A stretch of DNA of 44,580 nucleotides from Bacteroidaceae bacterium (GTDB lineage Bacteria; Bacteroidota; Bacteroidia; Bacteroidales; Bacteroidaceae): assembly GCA_017552435.1 (NCBI GenBank), contig JAFZPZ010000083.1, positions 1 through 44,580 of the forward strand, written 5' to 3'. The notes beneath the pieces were generated by a model. It had not been told where the DNA came from. It saw only the letters and a program-made list of their open reading frames with translations, and did no database searches. Shown here piece by piece: positions 27,252-35,065 of the stretch (positions within the stretch are counted from its first letter, which is position 1; each line of letters starts with the position of its first letter). Both the position numbers and the translations under genes were made by a program.

Positions 27252-27259
27252 CAAAGTTA
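27252..27259 (-). promoter_or_regulatory. -7 box for the porQ-cmk-ispH operon
   Basis: Minus-strand TAACTTTG just upstream of porQ. No -33 TTTG at the usual spacing. If used, the leader would be very short. Confidence 0.5.
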
Positions 27260-27355
27260 AGGCTTTTTATATCAATAACGGACAACATAGGCACAAAATT
27301 GCATTGAAAAGGAAAAAAATGGCTCTTTCTTGTACACTGAATAAAAAAAATGATG

Positions 27356-27363
27356 TAAATTTG
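27356..27363 (+). promoter_or_regulatory. -7 box for the tonB gene
   Basis: TAAATTTG, 46 nt before the ATG at 27409. The -33 region has only TTG at about 23 nt. It is divergent from the porQ promoter. Confidence 0.5.
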
Positions 27364-27408
27364 TGGCAGTAACAATATCTTTTGCCAAAAATAACAACAA
27401 AATACAAC

Positions 27409-28125
27409 ATGGAAGCTAACAAAACAGTAAACGAGGAGTTGCGGAGTCAGAAATCGACCAACATGCTGATTGGATATGTTCTGGCACTCGCTGCTATGTT
27501 CGTCGCCTTCGAGTACACTCAGCGTGAGGTAAAGGTAGTCGAAGAGGACAAGATTTATGATTTCAGAATGGAAGAGGACATGATTCCCATCACCCAGCAG
27601 CAAGAAGTGATGGCACCTCCTCCAGCAGCGGCTCCTACCGTAATGGAGTTTATCAACGAGGTCGAGGATGATACCGAAATTCCCGAGGAAGAAATCGAGA
27701 CCTCCGAGGAAATGAACCAGGCTATCACAGCCGTAGTGGGTACAGGTGCTCCCAGCGCAGCTGTAGTGACCGGCCCTGTTGGTCCCGTAGTCGAGGCCGA
27801 CGATGATGACCGTATCTACGAGATGGTAGAGGAGAACGCACAGTTCCCTGGTGGCGATGCAGAGTGCTTCAAGTGGCTGACCGAGCACATCAAATACCCC
27901 AGCATCTGTCAGGAACAGGGTGTTCAGGGACGTGTTATCGTGGCCTTTGTGGTGAACAAGGACGGTTCTATCGTGGATGTTAAGACAGTCCGTTCCCCAG
28001 ATCCCAATCTGAGCAAGGAAGCAGAACGCGTCGTGAAGCTGATGCCCAAGTGGAAGCCCGCTCGTCAGGGTAACAAGACCGTGCGCTCTCGTTTCAACCT
28101 GCCTGTCATGTTCCGCCTGAACTAA
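27409..28125 (+). CDS. tonB: TonB family energy transducer
   Basis: A 238-aa protein. An N-terminal cytoplasmic stretch and one membrane helix (about 22-38, MLIGYVLALAAMFVAF) are followed by an acidic, Pro/Ala-containing periplasmic linker (EEDMIP, APPPAAAP) and a C-terminal TonB domain (about 145-238) with FPGG, YPSICQEQGVQGRVIVAFVVNKDGSI and PVMFRLN. It carries proton-motive energy to outer-membrane TonB-dependent transporters. The open frame extends up to a TTG at 27382, but the ATG at 27409 gives the normal start. Partner exbB and exbD genes lie 2.2 kb downstream on the same strand. Confidence 0.9.
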   Translation: MEANKTVNEELRSQKSTNMLIGYVLALAAMFVAFEYTQREVKVVEEDKIYDFRMEEDMIPITQQQEVMAPPPAAAPTVMEFINEVEDDTEIPEEEIETSEEMNQAITAVVGTGAPSAAVVTGPVGPVVEADDDDRIYEMVEENAQFPGGDAECFKWLTEHIKYPSICQEQGVQGRVIVAFVVNKDGSIVDVKTVRSPDPNLSKEAERVVKLMPKWKPARQGNKTVRSRFNLPVMFRLN

Positions 28126-28145
28126 TAAACAACGATACAATCCGG

Positions 28146-28175
28146 GAGGCTGTCCGCCAGATGGCGAGCAGCCTC
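28146..28175 (+). terminator. hairpin after tonB, weak terminator
   Basis: GAGGCTG pairs with CAGCCTC, with a 4-bp inner stem CGCC/GGCG and loop AGAT. No strong T tract follows, so it may be only a partial stop or processing signal. Confidence 0.45.
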
Positions 28176-28187
28176 TCTTCGTTTCTG

Positions 28188-28241
28188 AACTTCTTTAACT
28201 TCTCTAACTCCTATAACTTCTTTAACTCCTATAATATATAT
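28188..28241. repeat. 9-nt period tandem array before the polyprenyl synthase gene
   Basis: Six 9-nt units in mixed order: AACTTCTTT, AACTTCTCT, AACTCCTAT, AACTTCTTT, AACTCCTAT, AATATATAT. It ends right at the ATG at 28245 and forms the leader of the gene. Same class as the 7-nt and 8-nt arrays elsewhere in the window. Confidence 0.8.
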
Positions 28242-28244
28242 ATA

Positions 28245-29219
28245 ATGTATAGCAGCAAACAACTATTGCAGATGGTCAGCGATGCCATCGCCAGCATGCC
28301 CCTCGAGCGCGAACCACAAGGACTCTATGCTCCCATACGCTATGTCCTCTCACTCGGCGGGAAACGTATCCGTCCCGTTCTTATGCTCATGGCATACAAC
28401 CTCTACAGGGAGGATGTCAGGCCCTGTCTCATGCCTGCCATCGGGCTCGAGACATTCCATAACTTCACACTTCTGCACGACGACCTCATGGACCGTGCCG
28501 AAATGCGACGGGGCAAAGCCTGCGTGCACCGCAAATGGGACGACAACACCGCCATCCTGAGCGGCGACAATATGCTGGTGCTCGCCTTCCAGTATATGAT
28601 GCAGTGCGACGAGGCGGCAATGCCTACCATCATGCGCATCTTTGCCAAGACTGCCATCGAGATTGATGAAGGGCAGCAGCACGATATCGACTTCGAGAGC
28701 AGAAACGATGTCACCGAGGCAGAATACATCGAGATGATACGCCTCAAGACCTCCGTCCTTCTGGCCTGTGCCCTGCAGATAGGCGCAACTCTGGCTGGTG
28801 CTCCCCAGCAGGACACCGAGGCGCTCTATCGCTATGGCGAATGCCTCGGACTTGCCTTCCAGCTGCAGGACGACTACCTCGACGTCTATGGCGACCCTGC
28901 CGTCTTCGGCAAGAAAATCGGCGGCGACATTCTCTGCGACAAGAAGACCTTCATGCTCATCAATGCCCTGCTCCACGCCTCCGATGCAGACCGTGCAGAG
29001 CTGCAGCGATGGATTGGCTGCAAGGATTGCAACCCCGACGAGAAGATTCGCACCGTCACAGCTCTCTACACCAAGATTGGCGTCGACAAGATGGCACAGG
29101 AGCGCATGAACACCTATTACACCAAGGCGGAGGCTTGCCTGGCAGAGGTCAATCTGCCCGAGGAGCGCAAGCAGATGCTTCGGGGTCTCGCCCTCGAACT
29201 AATGGGACGGCAAAGCTGA
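28245..29219 (+). CDS. polyprenyl synthetase family protein (prenyl diphosphate synthase)
   Basis: A 324-aa trans-prenyltransferase condensing IPP units. First aspartate motif DDLMD at 79-83 followed by RRG, second motif DDYLD at 209-213, plus GGKRIRP at 38-44. Chain length is not certain: the first motif is DDxxD without the two-residue insertion typical of many bacterial FPP synthases. The open frame starts at 28161, but the extra 28 residues are translated from a 9-nt repeat array and look artefactual, so the ATG at 28245 is used. Uses the product of ispH-type metabolism; followed 6 nt later by tatD. Confidence 0.9.
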   Translation: MYSSKQLLQMVSDAIASMPLEREPQGLYAPIRYVLSLGGKRIRPVLMLMAYNLYREDVRPCLMPAIGLETFHNFTLLHDDLMDRAEMRRGKACVHRKWDDNTAILSGDNMLVLAFQYMMQCDEAAMPTIMRIFAKTAIEIDEGQQHDIDFESRNDVTEAEYIEMIRLKTSVLLACALQIGATLAGAPQQDTEALYRYGECLGLAFQLQDDYLDVYGDPAVFGKKIGGDILCDKKTFMLINALLHASDADRAELQRWIGCKDCNPDEKIRTVTALYTKIGVDKMAQERMNTYYTKAEACLAEVNLPEERKQMLRGLALELMGRQS

Positions 29220-29225
29220 CACAGC

Positions 29226-30008
29226 ATGATAGATACGCACAGCCACATCTACGAACGCCAGTTCGATGCCGACCGCGAAGAGGTCATCCTGCGTGCCCGT
29301 CAGGCCGGCGTGGAATACATCCTGCTGCCCAACATCAATGCCGGCAGCATCGCCCCCATGCTCGATATGTGCCGCCGCTATCTGGGCTATTGTTTCCCGA
29401 TGCTCGGTTTGCATCCGGAAGACATCGAGGAGAACTACAGGCAGGTGCTGGCCGACATGAAAGCCATGCTGGAAGTCCCCGACCATCCCTACATCGCCAT
29501 CGGTGAGATAGGACTCGACTATTATTGGGACAAAAGCAAGGTAAAGGAGCAGGAGGAAACCTTCCACACGCAGATAGAATGGGCCATCCAGTATCGCCTG
29601 CCGCTCATGATACACAGCCGCTCGGCACACCGCCAGCTTGTCACCACCATCGCAAAGTACCGTCACGAAGCGCTCTCCGGCGTTTTCCATTGCTTCGGCG
29701 GCTCGGCAGAAGAGGCACAGGAGTTGCTGCAGTTCCCCGATTTCATGCTTGGCATAGGTGGTGTCGTGACCTACAAGAACAGCCATCTGGCAGAGACCTT
29801 GTCCTCGGTTCCGCTGGAGCGCATCGTGCTCGAAACCGATTCCCCCTACCTAGCTCCTGTCCCCCATCGCGGACAGCGAAACGAGAGCGCTTATGTGACA
29901 GAAGTGCTGCACAAAGTCGCACAAATATATAATGTGAGCGAGCAAGAGGCAGAACACGTCACAAACAACAACGCAAAACGTATATTTCAGCGTATTAACC
30001 CACAATAA
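29226..30008 (+). CDS. tatD: TatD family metal-dependent hydrolase (DNase)
   Basis: A 260-aa TIM-barrel amidohydrolase-fold protein. Metal ligands are visible as DTHSH (His5, His7), GEIGLDYYWD, IHSR, FHCFGG and ETDSPYLAPVPHRGQRNE. TatD enzymes are 3'-5' exonucleases or DNases linked to DNA repair. Standard length. It lies 6 nt after the polyprenyl synthase gene and is likely cotranscribed with it. Confidence 0.93.
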   Translation: MIDTHSHIYERQFDADREEVILRARQAGVEYILLPNINAGSIAPMLDMCRRYLGYCFPMLGLHPEDIEENYRQVLADMKAMLEVPDHPYIAIGEIGLDYYWDKSKVKEQEETFHTQIEWAIQYRLPLMIHSRSAHRQLVTTIAKYRHEALSGVFHCFGGSAEEAQELLQFPDFMLGIGGVVTYKNSHLAETLSSVPLERIVLETDSPYLAPVPHRGQRNESAYVTEVLHKVAQIYNVSEQEAEHVTNNNAKRIFQRINPQ

Positions 30009-30085
30009 AGCATTCAAAACAGCAAAAAACGCACATAAATCGAAACTTTTTGCACAAAAACTATGGCTGTATAAGAAAAAAAAGA

Positions 30086-30093
30086 TATTTTTG
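30086..30093 (+). promoter_or_regulatory. -7 box for the tRNA-Ser and exb genes
   Basis: TATTTTTG, a TAnnTTTG match 55 nt before the tRNA. The -33 box is unclear. It could drive tRNA-Ser together with exbB, which starts 50 nt after the tRNA. Confidence 0.45.
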
Positions 30094-30147
30094 TAACCGA
30101 AAAGCGCGAAGTTTAGACACAACTCACAGGAATGCGCCCATAAAAAA

Positions 30148-30235
30148 GGAGAGATGCTCGAGTGGCTGAAGAGGCACGCCTGGAAAGCGTGTGACCGGCA
30201 AAACTGGTTCGCGAGTTCGAATCTCGCTCTCTCCG
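30148..30235 (+). tRNA. tRNA-Ser (anticodon GGA)
   Basis: An 88-nt type II tRNA. Acceptor GGAGAGA with TCTCTCC, anticodon stem CACGC/GCGTG around loop CTGGAAA (anticodon at 30182-30184), a long variable arm, and T arm GCGAG-TTCGAAT-CTCGC. CCA is not encoded. Reads UCC and UCU. Confidence 0.95.
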
Positions 30236-30285
30236 CAAAATAAAAGAAATATAAATTAGTCATAAACATCTAAACAAAAAACACA

Positions 30286-31116
30286 ATGAAAAAGTTATTT
30301 GCAATTATTGCAATGGTTGCTGCTTGCTCTTTCGGAGCAACATCATCAGTAATGGCTCAGGAAGACGAAGTCGAAGCCGTAGAGGCTGTGGACAGCGCTG
30401 CTGTTGACACCGCTGCAGTGGAAGAAGAGACAATCGAAGCTGCTCCCATCGTAGAGGAGGAGAACGAAGGCGTCTTCAAGAACCTCAAGACAAAGTATAT
30501 CGAAGGTGGCGCAGGCTTCATGTCACTCGTAGCCATCGCCCTCGTACTGGGTCTTGCTTTCTGTATCGAGCGCGTCGTTTACCTGACTCTCGCTCAGATT
30601 AACACCCGCAAGTTCACAAAGGAACTGGCCGACCTCGTAGCTAAAGGCAAGATTGCTGATGCCATCGAGAAGTGTAAAGGTACCCGCGGCCCCGTAGCCC
30701 AGGTTAGCCGTAAGGCTATGGAATGTCTCGACAGTAACGACCGTAACGACATCGGCACCATCGAGCGTACCATCAATATGGAGGCAGAGGTACAGGGTTC
30801 TTACCTCGAGGAGAACTGCTCCTGGATCACCCTGTTCATCGCCATGGCTCCCTCTCTCGGCTTCCTCGGCACTGTGATCGGTATGGTGATGGCCTTCGAC
30901 GACATCCAGCGCGCTGGTGATATCAGCCCGACCGTCGTTGCAGGCGGTATGAAGGTCGCCCTTATCACAACCATCTTCGGTATTATCGTTGCTCTGGTTC
31001 TCCAGGTATTCTACAACTACATCCTCGCCAAGGTTGAGGCATTGACCGGCAACATGGAAGAGGCCGCTCAGGAACTGCTCGTAATGTGCGTCAAGAGCGA
31101 CAAGTGTAAGAAGTAA
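30286..31116 (+). CDS. exbB: ExbB/TolQ-type proton channel subunit
   Basis: A 276-aa protein. An N-terminal signal-like segment (1-24, ending VMAQ) is followed by a very acidic Ala/Glu/Val stretch (25-62). Then comes the MotA/TolQ/ExbB fold: TM1 about 78-98, a cytoplasmic domain, TM2 with SLGFLGTVIGMVMAF, and TM3 with GGMKVALITTIFGIIVAL. With ExbD it forms the proton-driven motor that powers TonB. The acidic N-terminal extension after the first hydrophobic segment is common in Bacteroidota homologues but absent in E. coli ExbB. First gene of exbB, a membrane protein gene, exbD, exbD. Confidence 0.92.
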   Translation: MKKLFAIIAMVAACSFGATSSVMAQEDEVEAVEAVDSAAVDTAAVEEETIEAAPIVEEENEGVFKNLKTKYIEGGAGFMSLVAIALVLGLAFCIERVVYLTLAQINTRKFTKELADLVAKGKIADAIEKCKGTRGPVAQVSRKAMECLDSNDRNDIGTIERTINMEAEVQGSYLEENCSWITLFIAMAPSLGFLGTVIGMVMAFDDIQRAGDISPTVVAGGMKVALITTIFGIIVALVLQVFYNYILAKVEALTGNMEEAAQELLVMCVKSDKCKK

Positions 31117-31124
31117 GAATTTTA

Positions 31125-31201
31125 GGATTAAGGATTAAGGATTAAAGATTAAAGATCTGTTCTTTAACTTTTTAACTCTTTAACTTTTTAACTCTTAATT
31201 T
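31125..31201. repeat. facing 7-nt and 8-nt tandem arrays between exbB and the next gene
   Basis: 31125-31155 is GGATTAA three times, then AGATTAA. After a 6-nt gap, 31162-31201 is CTTTAACT and TTTTAACT alternating, then CTTAATTT, with an 8-nt period. TTAAAG and CTTTAA in the two halves can pair around the GATCTGTT spacer. It fills most of the 100-nt gap. Confidence 0.8.
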
Positions 31202-31216
31202 ATTAAAGGTAGAACT

Positions 31217-31702
31217 ATGAAGATTGAGAAAATATCAAGTCGTGTGCTGCTCGGCCTCGTCGTGCTGATTGTGATATGCTTCGGAGCATTCATGACCATC
31301 GGCTATGACAATATGGTAGGCGACAACAACGAACCAATGCTCACCGACGTCATCATGTGGCTCATGTACCTGCTCATCCTGGCAACAGCAGCCCTCACCG
31401 TCTGGTCGGCAATTCGCAGCGCACAGAACAGCAAGGGCAACGACCCAGCTGCCACCACCGGCGTTCCCGGCGGGAAGATTACCCTGTTCACCGCAGGTCT
31501 CACCATCGTATCCCTCATCATCGGATGGGTATGCGGACTGGGCGAGAAAGCCTTCACCGCCAGCGACGGCACCGTCACCAGCGCAGGCTGGGTAACCGTA
31601 GCCGACGTGTTCATGGTCAGCATGGGCATCCTCTTCCTGGCAGCTGCTATCGCTGTCATTGTCAGCATGACTGGCATTGCGACCAAGAGTGCAAGTAAGT
31701 AA
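31217..31702 (+). CDS. four-helix inner membrane protein of the exb operon, function unknown
   Basis: A 161-aa protein with four predicted membrane helices (about 9-29, 44-64, 88-107, 128-150) and short loops. One loop holds KGNDPAATTGVPGGK. I do not recognise a named family. It lies between exbB and exbD, 24 nt before the latter, so a role as an accessory subunit of the Exb motor is an inference from position only. Confidence 0.78.
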   Translation: MKIEKISSRVLLGLVVLIVICFGAFMTIGYDNMVGDNNEPMLTDVIMWLMYLLILATAALTVWSAIRSAQNSKGNDPAATTGVPGGKITLFTAGLTIVSLIIGWVCGLGEKAFTASDGTVTSAGWVTVADVFMVSMGILFLAAAIAVIVSMTGIATKSASK

Positions 31703-31726
31703 CCGACCCTAAAAAACGAGAAAGAT

Positions 31727-32329
31727 ATGGCAAAGACAAAAAAGAAGATGCCGGGTCTGAACACCACTTCAACCGCCGATATCTCTTTCATGTTGCTCAT
31801 CTTCTTCCTGGTCACCACATCTATGGATACCGACATGGGTCTGGCTCGTCGCCTGCCCAAGCCACCAGAACCAGATCAGGAAGATGCCACCATGGACATC
31901 AAGAGCCGTAACATCCTCTTCGTCCGCATCAACGCAGCAGGACAGCTGTGGATCAAGGACGAAATGAATAGCGGCTTCGGAGACATCAAAGAGCTTCGCC
32001 AACGCGCCAAGGACTTCATCAAGAATGAACAGAACCTGAGCAAGTGGCCCGAAAAGCACGTCAAGAACATCGACCTGCTGGGGCAATGCTTCGTAACGGA
32101 CAAGCATGTGATCAGCGTACAGACCGACCGTGGTACGCCCTACAACATGTACTTCCAGGTGCAGAACGAACTGGTGGCAGCCTACAACGAGATCAGAAAC
32201 GAGTTGGCCAAGCAGAAGTTCGGCCGCGAGTTCCAGTATCTCACAAAAGAAGAGAAAGACGCAGTCAAGAAATACTATCCCCAGAACATCTCTGAGGCTG
32301 AACCTAAAAAGTACGGAGGAGAACAATAA
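31727..32329 (+). CDS. exbD: ExbD/TolR-type protein, first copy
   Basis: A 200-aa protein. A short basic cytoplasmic start (AKTKKKMPGLNTTSTADIS), one membrane helix with the proton-pathway aspartate Asp18 in TADISFMLLIFFLVT, then a periplasmic domain. It is longer than E. coli ExbD (141 aa), with a Lys-rich C-terminal extension. The stop overlaps the ATG of the second exbD by one base (TAATG). Confidence 0.92.
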   Translation: MAKTKKKMPGLNTTSTADISFMLLIFFLVTTSMDTDMGLARRLPKPPEPDQEDATMDIKSRNILFVRINAAGQLWIKDEMNSGFGDIKELRQRAKDFIKNEQNLSKWPEKHVKNIDLLGQCFVTDKHVISVQTDRGTPYNMYFQVQNELVAAYNEIRNELAKQKFGREFQYLTKEEKDAVKKYYPQNISEAEPKKYGGEQ

Positions 32330-32784
32330 TGGCATTCAAAAAGAAAGAAAAACGCGGCATGCCAGAGATGAACACCTCATCTCTGCCCGACCTGATCTTC
32401 ACCATCCTATTCTTCTTCATGATGGTTACCACAATGCGTGAAGTGACCCTCAAGGTCAAGTTCACCATCCCCCAAGGTACAGAGCTCGAGAAACTGGAGA
32501 AGAAGTCGGTTGTATCATTCATCTATGTTGGCCCTCCAACAGACAATCTGCGCGCCCAGATGGGTAGCAGCACCCGTATCCAGCTGAACGACCGCTATGC
32601 AGAGGCTCGCGAGGTAATGGACTTCATCGCTGCCGAGCGTAAGGGCATGACCAACCAGGCCGAACAGATCATCAGCATCAAGGCCGACCAGCAGACGCAG
32701 ATGGGCTACATCACCGACATCAAGGAGGTATTGCGTAAATCCTGGGCACTGCGAATCAACTACTCAGCAAGCCGCAGGAACTAA
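32329..32784 (+). CDS. exbD: ExbD/TolR-type protein, second copy
   Basis: A 151-aa protein. KKKEKRGMPEMNTSSLPDLIFTILFFFMMVTT shows the same layout with Asp21 in the membrane helix, followed by a periplasmic domain (NDRYAEAREVMDF, ISIKADQQTQMGYITDIKEVLR). Two distinct ExbD proteins in one operon suggest a heteromeric rotor core. A terminator follows 35 nt downstream. Confidence 0.92.
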   Translation: MAFKKKEKRGMPEMNTSSLPDLIFTILFFFMMVTTMREVTLKVKFTIPQGTELEKLEKKSVVSFIYVGPPTDNLRAQMGSSTRIQLNDRYAEAREVMDFIAAERKGMTNQAEQIISIKADQQTQMGYITDIKEVLRKSWALRINYSASRRN

Positions 32785-32819
32785 GAGTGTAACCCCCACC
32801 CCATCCGGGGCATCATATC

Positions 32820-32853
32820 AAAAGGAGCCGACAGCAATGCCGACTCCTTTTTT
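32820..32853 (+). terminator. terminator of the exb operon
   Basis: AAAAGGAG (32820-32827) with CTCCTTTT (32844-32851), partly paired inner bases, and a run of seven T. Confidence 0.8.
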
Positions 32854-32927
32854 GTAATAATATTCCTCCGTCCCCCCAGGAGAGAAACTGTAATAGAGAA
32901 GTTGCAAATATTTGTTGACGGATTCTC

Positions 32928-32974
32928 GTTTGTTGTTGGAAGCACTTTATATATATGTGCTTCCAACAACAAAC
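32928..32974. repeat. 18-bp perfect hairpin with an AT core
   Basis: GTTTGTTGTTGGAAGCAC (32928-32945) pairs exactly with 32957-32974 around an 11-nt loop TTTATATATAT. The core CACTTTATATATATGTGC matches the core of the hairpin at 33194-33244 at 16 of 18 positions although the arms differ. Part of the 724-base non-coding stretch 32785-33508. Confidence 0.85.
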
Positions 32975-33012
32975 AAACATCTTTCCGCGGCGAAAATTTC
33001 AATGCACTGGAA

Positions 33013-33062
33013 ATTTTGCTGGAGCGCAGAGAAAATATTTTTTCTCTGTGGAGCAGCAAAAT
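33013..33062. repeat. long interrupted hairpin
   Basis: ATTTTGCTG (33013-33021) pairs with CAGCAAAAT (33054-33062). After a 3x3 internal loop, CGCAGAGAAAA pairs with TTTTCTCTGTG (one G-U) around the tetraloop at 33036-33039. An alternative 8-bp stem, AAAATTTC (32993-33000) with GAAATTTT (33010-33017), overlaps it, so two folds exclude each other. Confidence 0.75.
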
Positions 33063-33095
33063 CTCCTCCGCACTCCAGAAAAAAGTCACGCATCA

Positions 33096-33131
33096 ATAAC
33101 ATGCCCTTATTTGCTGATAAAGGCATGTTAT
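33096..33131. repeat. hairpin with 10-bp outer and 4-bp inner stem
   Basis: ATAACATGCC (33096-33105) with GGCATGTTAT (33122-33131), one mismatch, then TTAT/ATAA around loop TTGCTG. No T tract. Confidence 0.75.
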
Positions 33132-33193
33132 CGGATGATAAGGTTTTGTTTTCCTTGCAAAGGGTCATTATATGGATTTCTGTAAGCGGATTC

Positions 33194-33244
33194 CGAGGAT
33201 TCGAGGATTGCACTGTATATATATGTACAATCCTCGAATCCTTG
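33194..33244. repeat. 17-bp hairpin with an AT core
   Basis: CGAGGATTCGAGGATTG (33194-33210) pairs with 33228-33244 (one G-U) around the 17-nt loop. The left arm is itself an 8-nt tandem repeat (GAGGATTC, GAGGATTG). The core CACTGTATATATATGTAC nearly equals that of the hairpin at 32928-32974. Confidence 0.85.
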
Positions 33245-33356
33245 AAATCAGAACGCATTTCAGAGGGCCAACTTCATTTTCGTTGAAACATGTTGGTCTG
33301 TCTTGCTGTATCTTGTGATGCATGACATGTGCTTTTTCAATTTTTCTGCTTAAAAC

Positions 33357-33388
33357 TTTTGTCCTTTCAGAAAGAAATCGTAAATTTG
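33357..33388 (+). promoter_or_regulatory. promoter of the S37-like peptidase gene
   Basis: TTTTG at 33357-33361, a 19-nt spacer and TAAATTTG at 33381-33388, a close match to the Bacteroidetes consensus. It leaves a leader of about 110 nt before the ATG at 33509. Confidence 0.75.
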
Positions 33389-33508
33389 CTATCCTGATAG
33401 TGCAAAATTCCAGCAGCTACAACGACTCCGGTTGGGACGACTGGTAAACTCATTGGCAGGATGGCTCGATAAATGGATGATGTTGCACTCAATTATAAAA
33501 CTATAAAT

Positions 33509-34882
33509 ATGAAAAAGCAACTGCTTTGGCTTTGGCTCGCAGCCGCTATCCTTATGGCCAGCCCCCTGCTGCTGACCTCGTGTGCGAGCGACGACAACCC
33601 AGTTGTCGCCCCCGAGTATGCCACGCTGAAAGAGGCGCTGCAGGGTATTGACCGCATCTCGGATATCAAGGAGAATCCAGACACGGCAGCCATTAGGAAG
33701 AAGACGGAGGGAGTGCTGGATTACAAGGAACAGTACAGCATGTTCTTCCGCCAGAACCTGAACCACAACGTGCAGGGCGGCGAGACGTTCGAACAGCGCG
33801 TGTGCATCCTGTTCCGAGGCTTCGACCGTCCCACTATCCTCGTCACGGAGGGATATTACTGGGATGAATTCAAGGATGGAGGCGACCTGGGCATCAACCT
33901 GAATGCCAATATGGTTCACGTAGAACACCGCAACTACGGGGAGTCCTGCAATCAAGACCAGGGCCAGTGGCAATATCAGACCATCGCCCAGGCATCGGCC
34001 GACCTCCATGCCGTCTATCAGGCGCTGAAGCCCATTTTCAAAGGCAAATGGATGAGTGCAGGCACCAGCAAGAGCGGTGAGACATCCATCGGCTATGCCT
34101 ATTGCTATCCGCTGGACATGGATCTGGCCGCTGCCTTCTGCTCGCCCTTCGTCATTGGCCAGAATGACGAGCGTTTCGGCTATTATGTCTTCAACGAGTC
34201 GGGTGCCGCTGAGGAGCGCGAATGGATGAAGACCGGTATTCGTAAAGCCCTGAAGGATGGTGAAGAAGGATTATACAAGGCGGTCTGCGAACAAATGAAA
34301 ACAGAAGGTCAAAGGGTTCCCGTCTATACGGAATATGTCTTCAATCTGTTTGACACCTTCTTTCAGGTGTTCCAGAGTACCCCACAGAATGACGGGCGAC
34401 CGGAGAAACTGGAGGAGATGGCCACCAATGACGAAACACTGGTGACGGAGGTCAGCAATACCATCGGGGACAACAGGGATGAAACCATCTATCCCTTCTT
34501 CGTGGAATCGGCTAAGGAAATGGGCTGGCAGGACAATGGCTACGACTATTTCGCCGACCTGCTCGAGGGCACCAGCTTCAACCGCGACGAAGTGCTGTCC
34601 TCTATCCTGAAACCGGAAGACCGCTGGGTGATTCCGATCTACGACAGCAGCACCTACACCGGCATCGTCAACAACTTCTTGATGACCAGTACCACGCCCC
34701 TGCTGCTCTACTATGTAAACGACGACCCATGGAGCGCCGGCATGCCGAAGCAGGTAGGCCCCAACGTCAAGTTGGTCGTCAACCCCATAGGTCGGCACAG
34801 TCCCTACCTGAACGACCCCAAGCTCTGTCCTGCGGAAACCAAACAGGAAGTGATGAATTTCGTCAGTACCTATATCTATTAA
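33509..34882 (+). CDS. S37-like (PS-10 type) serine peptidase lipoprotein
   Basis: A 457-aa lipoprotein: basic start, hydrophobic stretch and lipobox LLTSC with Cys25. The alpha/beta-hydrolase-like fold resembles family S37 tripeptidyl aminopeptidases and prolyl peptidases. MVHVEHRNYGES, then nucleophile Ser187 in AGTSKSGETS, Asp405 or Asp406 in YVNDDPW and His430 in GRHSPY. It is probably an envelope aminopeptidase that trims oligopeptides. The open frame starts at 33473, but its first 12 residues precede the basic start of the signal sequence, so the ATG at 33509 is chosen. It converges on the minus-strand tRNA cluster with a shared terminator. Confidence 0.82.
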   Translation: MKKQLLWLWLAAAILMASPLLLTSCASDDNPVVAPEYATLKEALQGIDRISDIKENPDTAAIRKKTEGVLDYKEQYSMFFRQNLNHNVQGGETFEQRVCILFRGFDRPTILVTEGYYWDEFKDGGDLGINLNANMVHVEHRNYGESCNQDQGQWQYQTIAQASADLHAVYQALKPIFKGKWMSAGTSKSGETSIGYAYCYPLDMDLAAAFCSPFVIGQNDERFGYYVFNESGAAEEREWMKTGIRKALKDGEEGLYKAVCEQMKTEGQRVPVYTEYVFNLFDTFFQVFQSTPQNDGRPEKLEEMATNDETLVTEVSNTIGDNRDETIYPFFVESAKEMGWQDNGYDYFADLLEGTSFNRDEVLSSILKPEDRWVIPIYDSSTYTGIVNNFLMTSTTPLLLYYVNDDPWSAGMPKQVGPNVKLVVNPIGRHSPYLNDPKLCPAETKQEVMNFVSTYIY

Positions 34883-34901
34883 GAAGGGATTATGAGAGAA
34901 A

Positions 34902-34937
34902 AAAAGAGGAACCGACATTGCTGTCAGTTCCTCTTTT
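34902..34937. terminator. bidirectional terminator between the peptidase gene and tRNA cluster
   Basis: AAAAGAGGAAC (34902-34912) pairs with GTTCCTCTTTT (34927-34937), with an inner GAC/GTC stem. T tracts exist on both strands: TTTT on the plus strand and a run complementary to the A-rich 34898-34905 on the minus strand. It can serve both convergent transcripts. Confidence 0.82.
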
Positions 34938-34940
34938 CTA

Positions 34941-35024
34941 TGGTGCCCAGAACAGGAATCGAACCTGCACGCCTCGCGGCACGCGCACCTGAAACGCGCG
35001 CGTCTACCATTCCGCCACCTGGGC
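34941..35024 (-). tRNA. tRNA-Leu (anticodon CAG)
   Basis: An 84-nt type II tRNA including encoded CCA (34941-34943). Acceptor GCCCAGG with TTCTGGGC, D arm GGCGGAATGGTAGACGC, anticodon loop TTCAGGT, a long variable arm GTGCCGCGAGGCGTG, and T arm with TTCGATT. Last of a three-tRNA cluster read on the minus strand. Confidence 0.95.
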
Positions 35025-35065
35025 AAAAAACGAGACTCGATGCGTAAGGCACCTTGAGCCTCGTT

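Noticed and set aside
28188-28241. CRISPR array or microsatellite phase-variation tract
   Set aside because: Units are too short and there are no spacers, so it is not CRISPR. It does not resemble a simple homopolymer or dinucleotide switch either; it is reported as a 9-nt array instead.
32790-32812. Diverged palindromic element after the second exbD
   Set aside because: CCCC and CCGGGG words are present but neither the GACCCTC flank nor the CCTTTAAGG centre is.
32781-33286. Several 65-124-aa open frames on both strands in the hairpin island
   Set aside because: They overlap each other, their translations resemble one another only because the DNA is palindromic, and none has a promoter or leader. 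The region is treated as non-coding.
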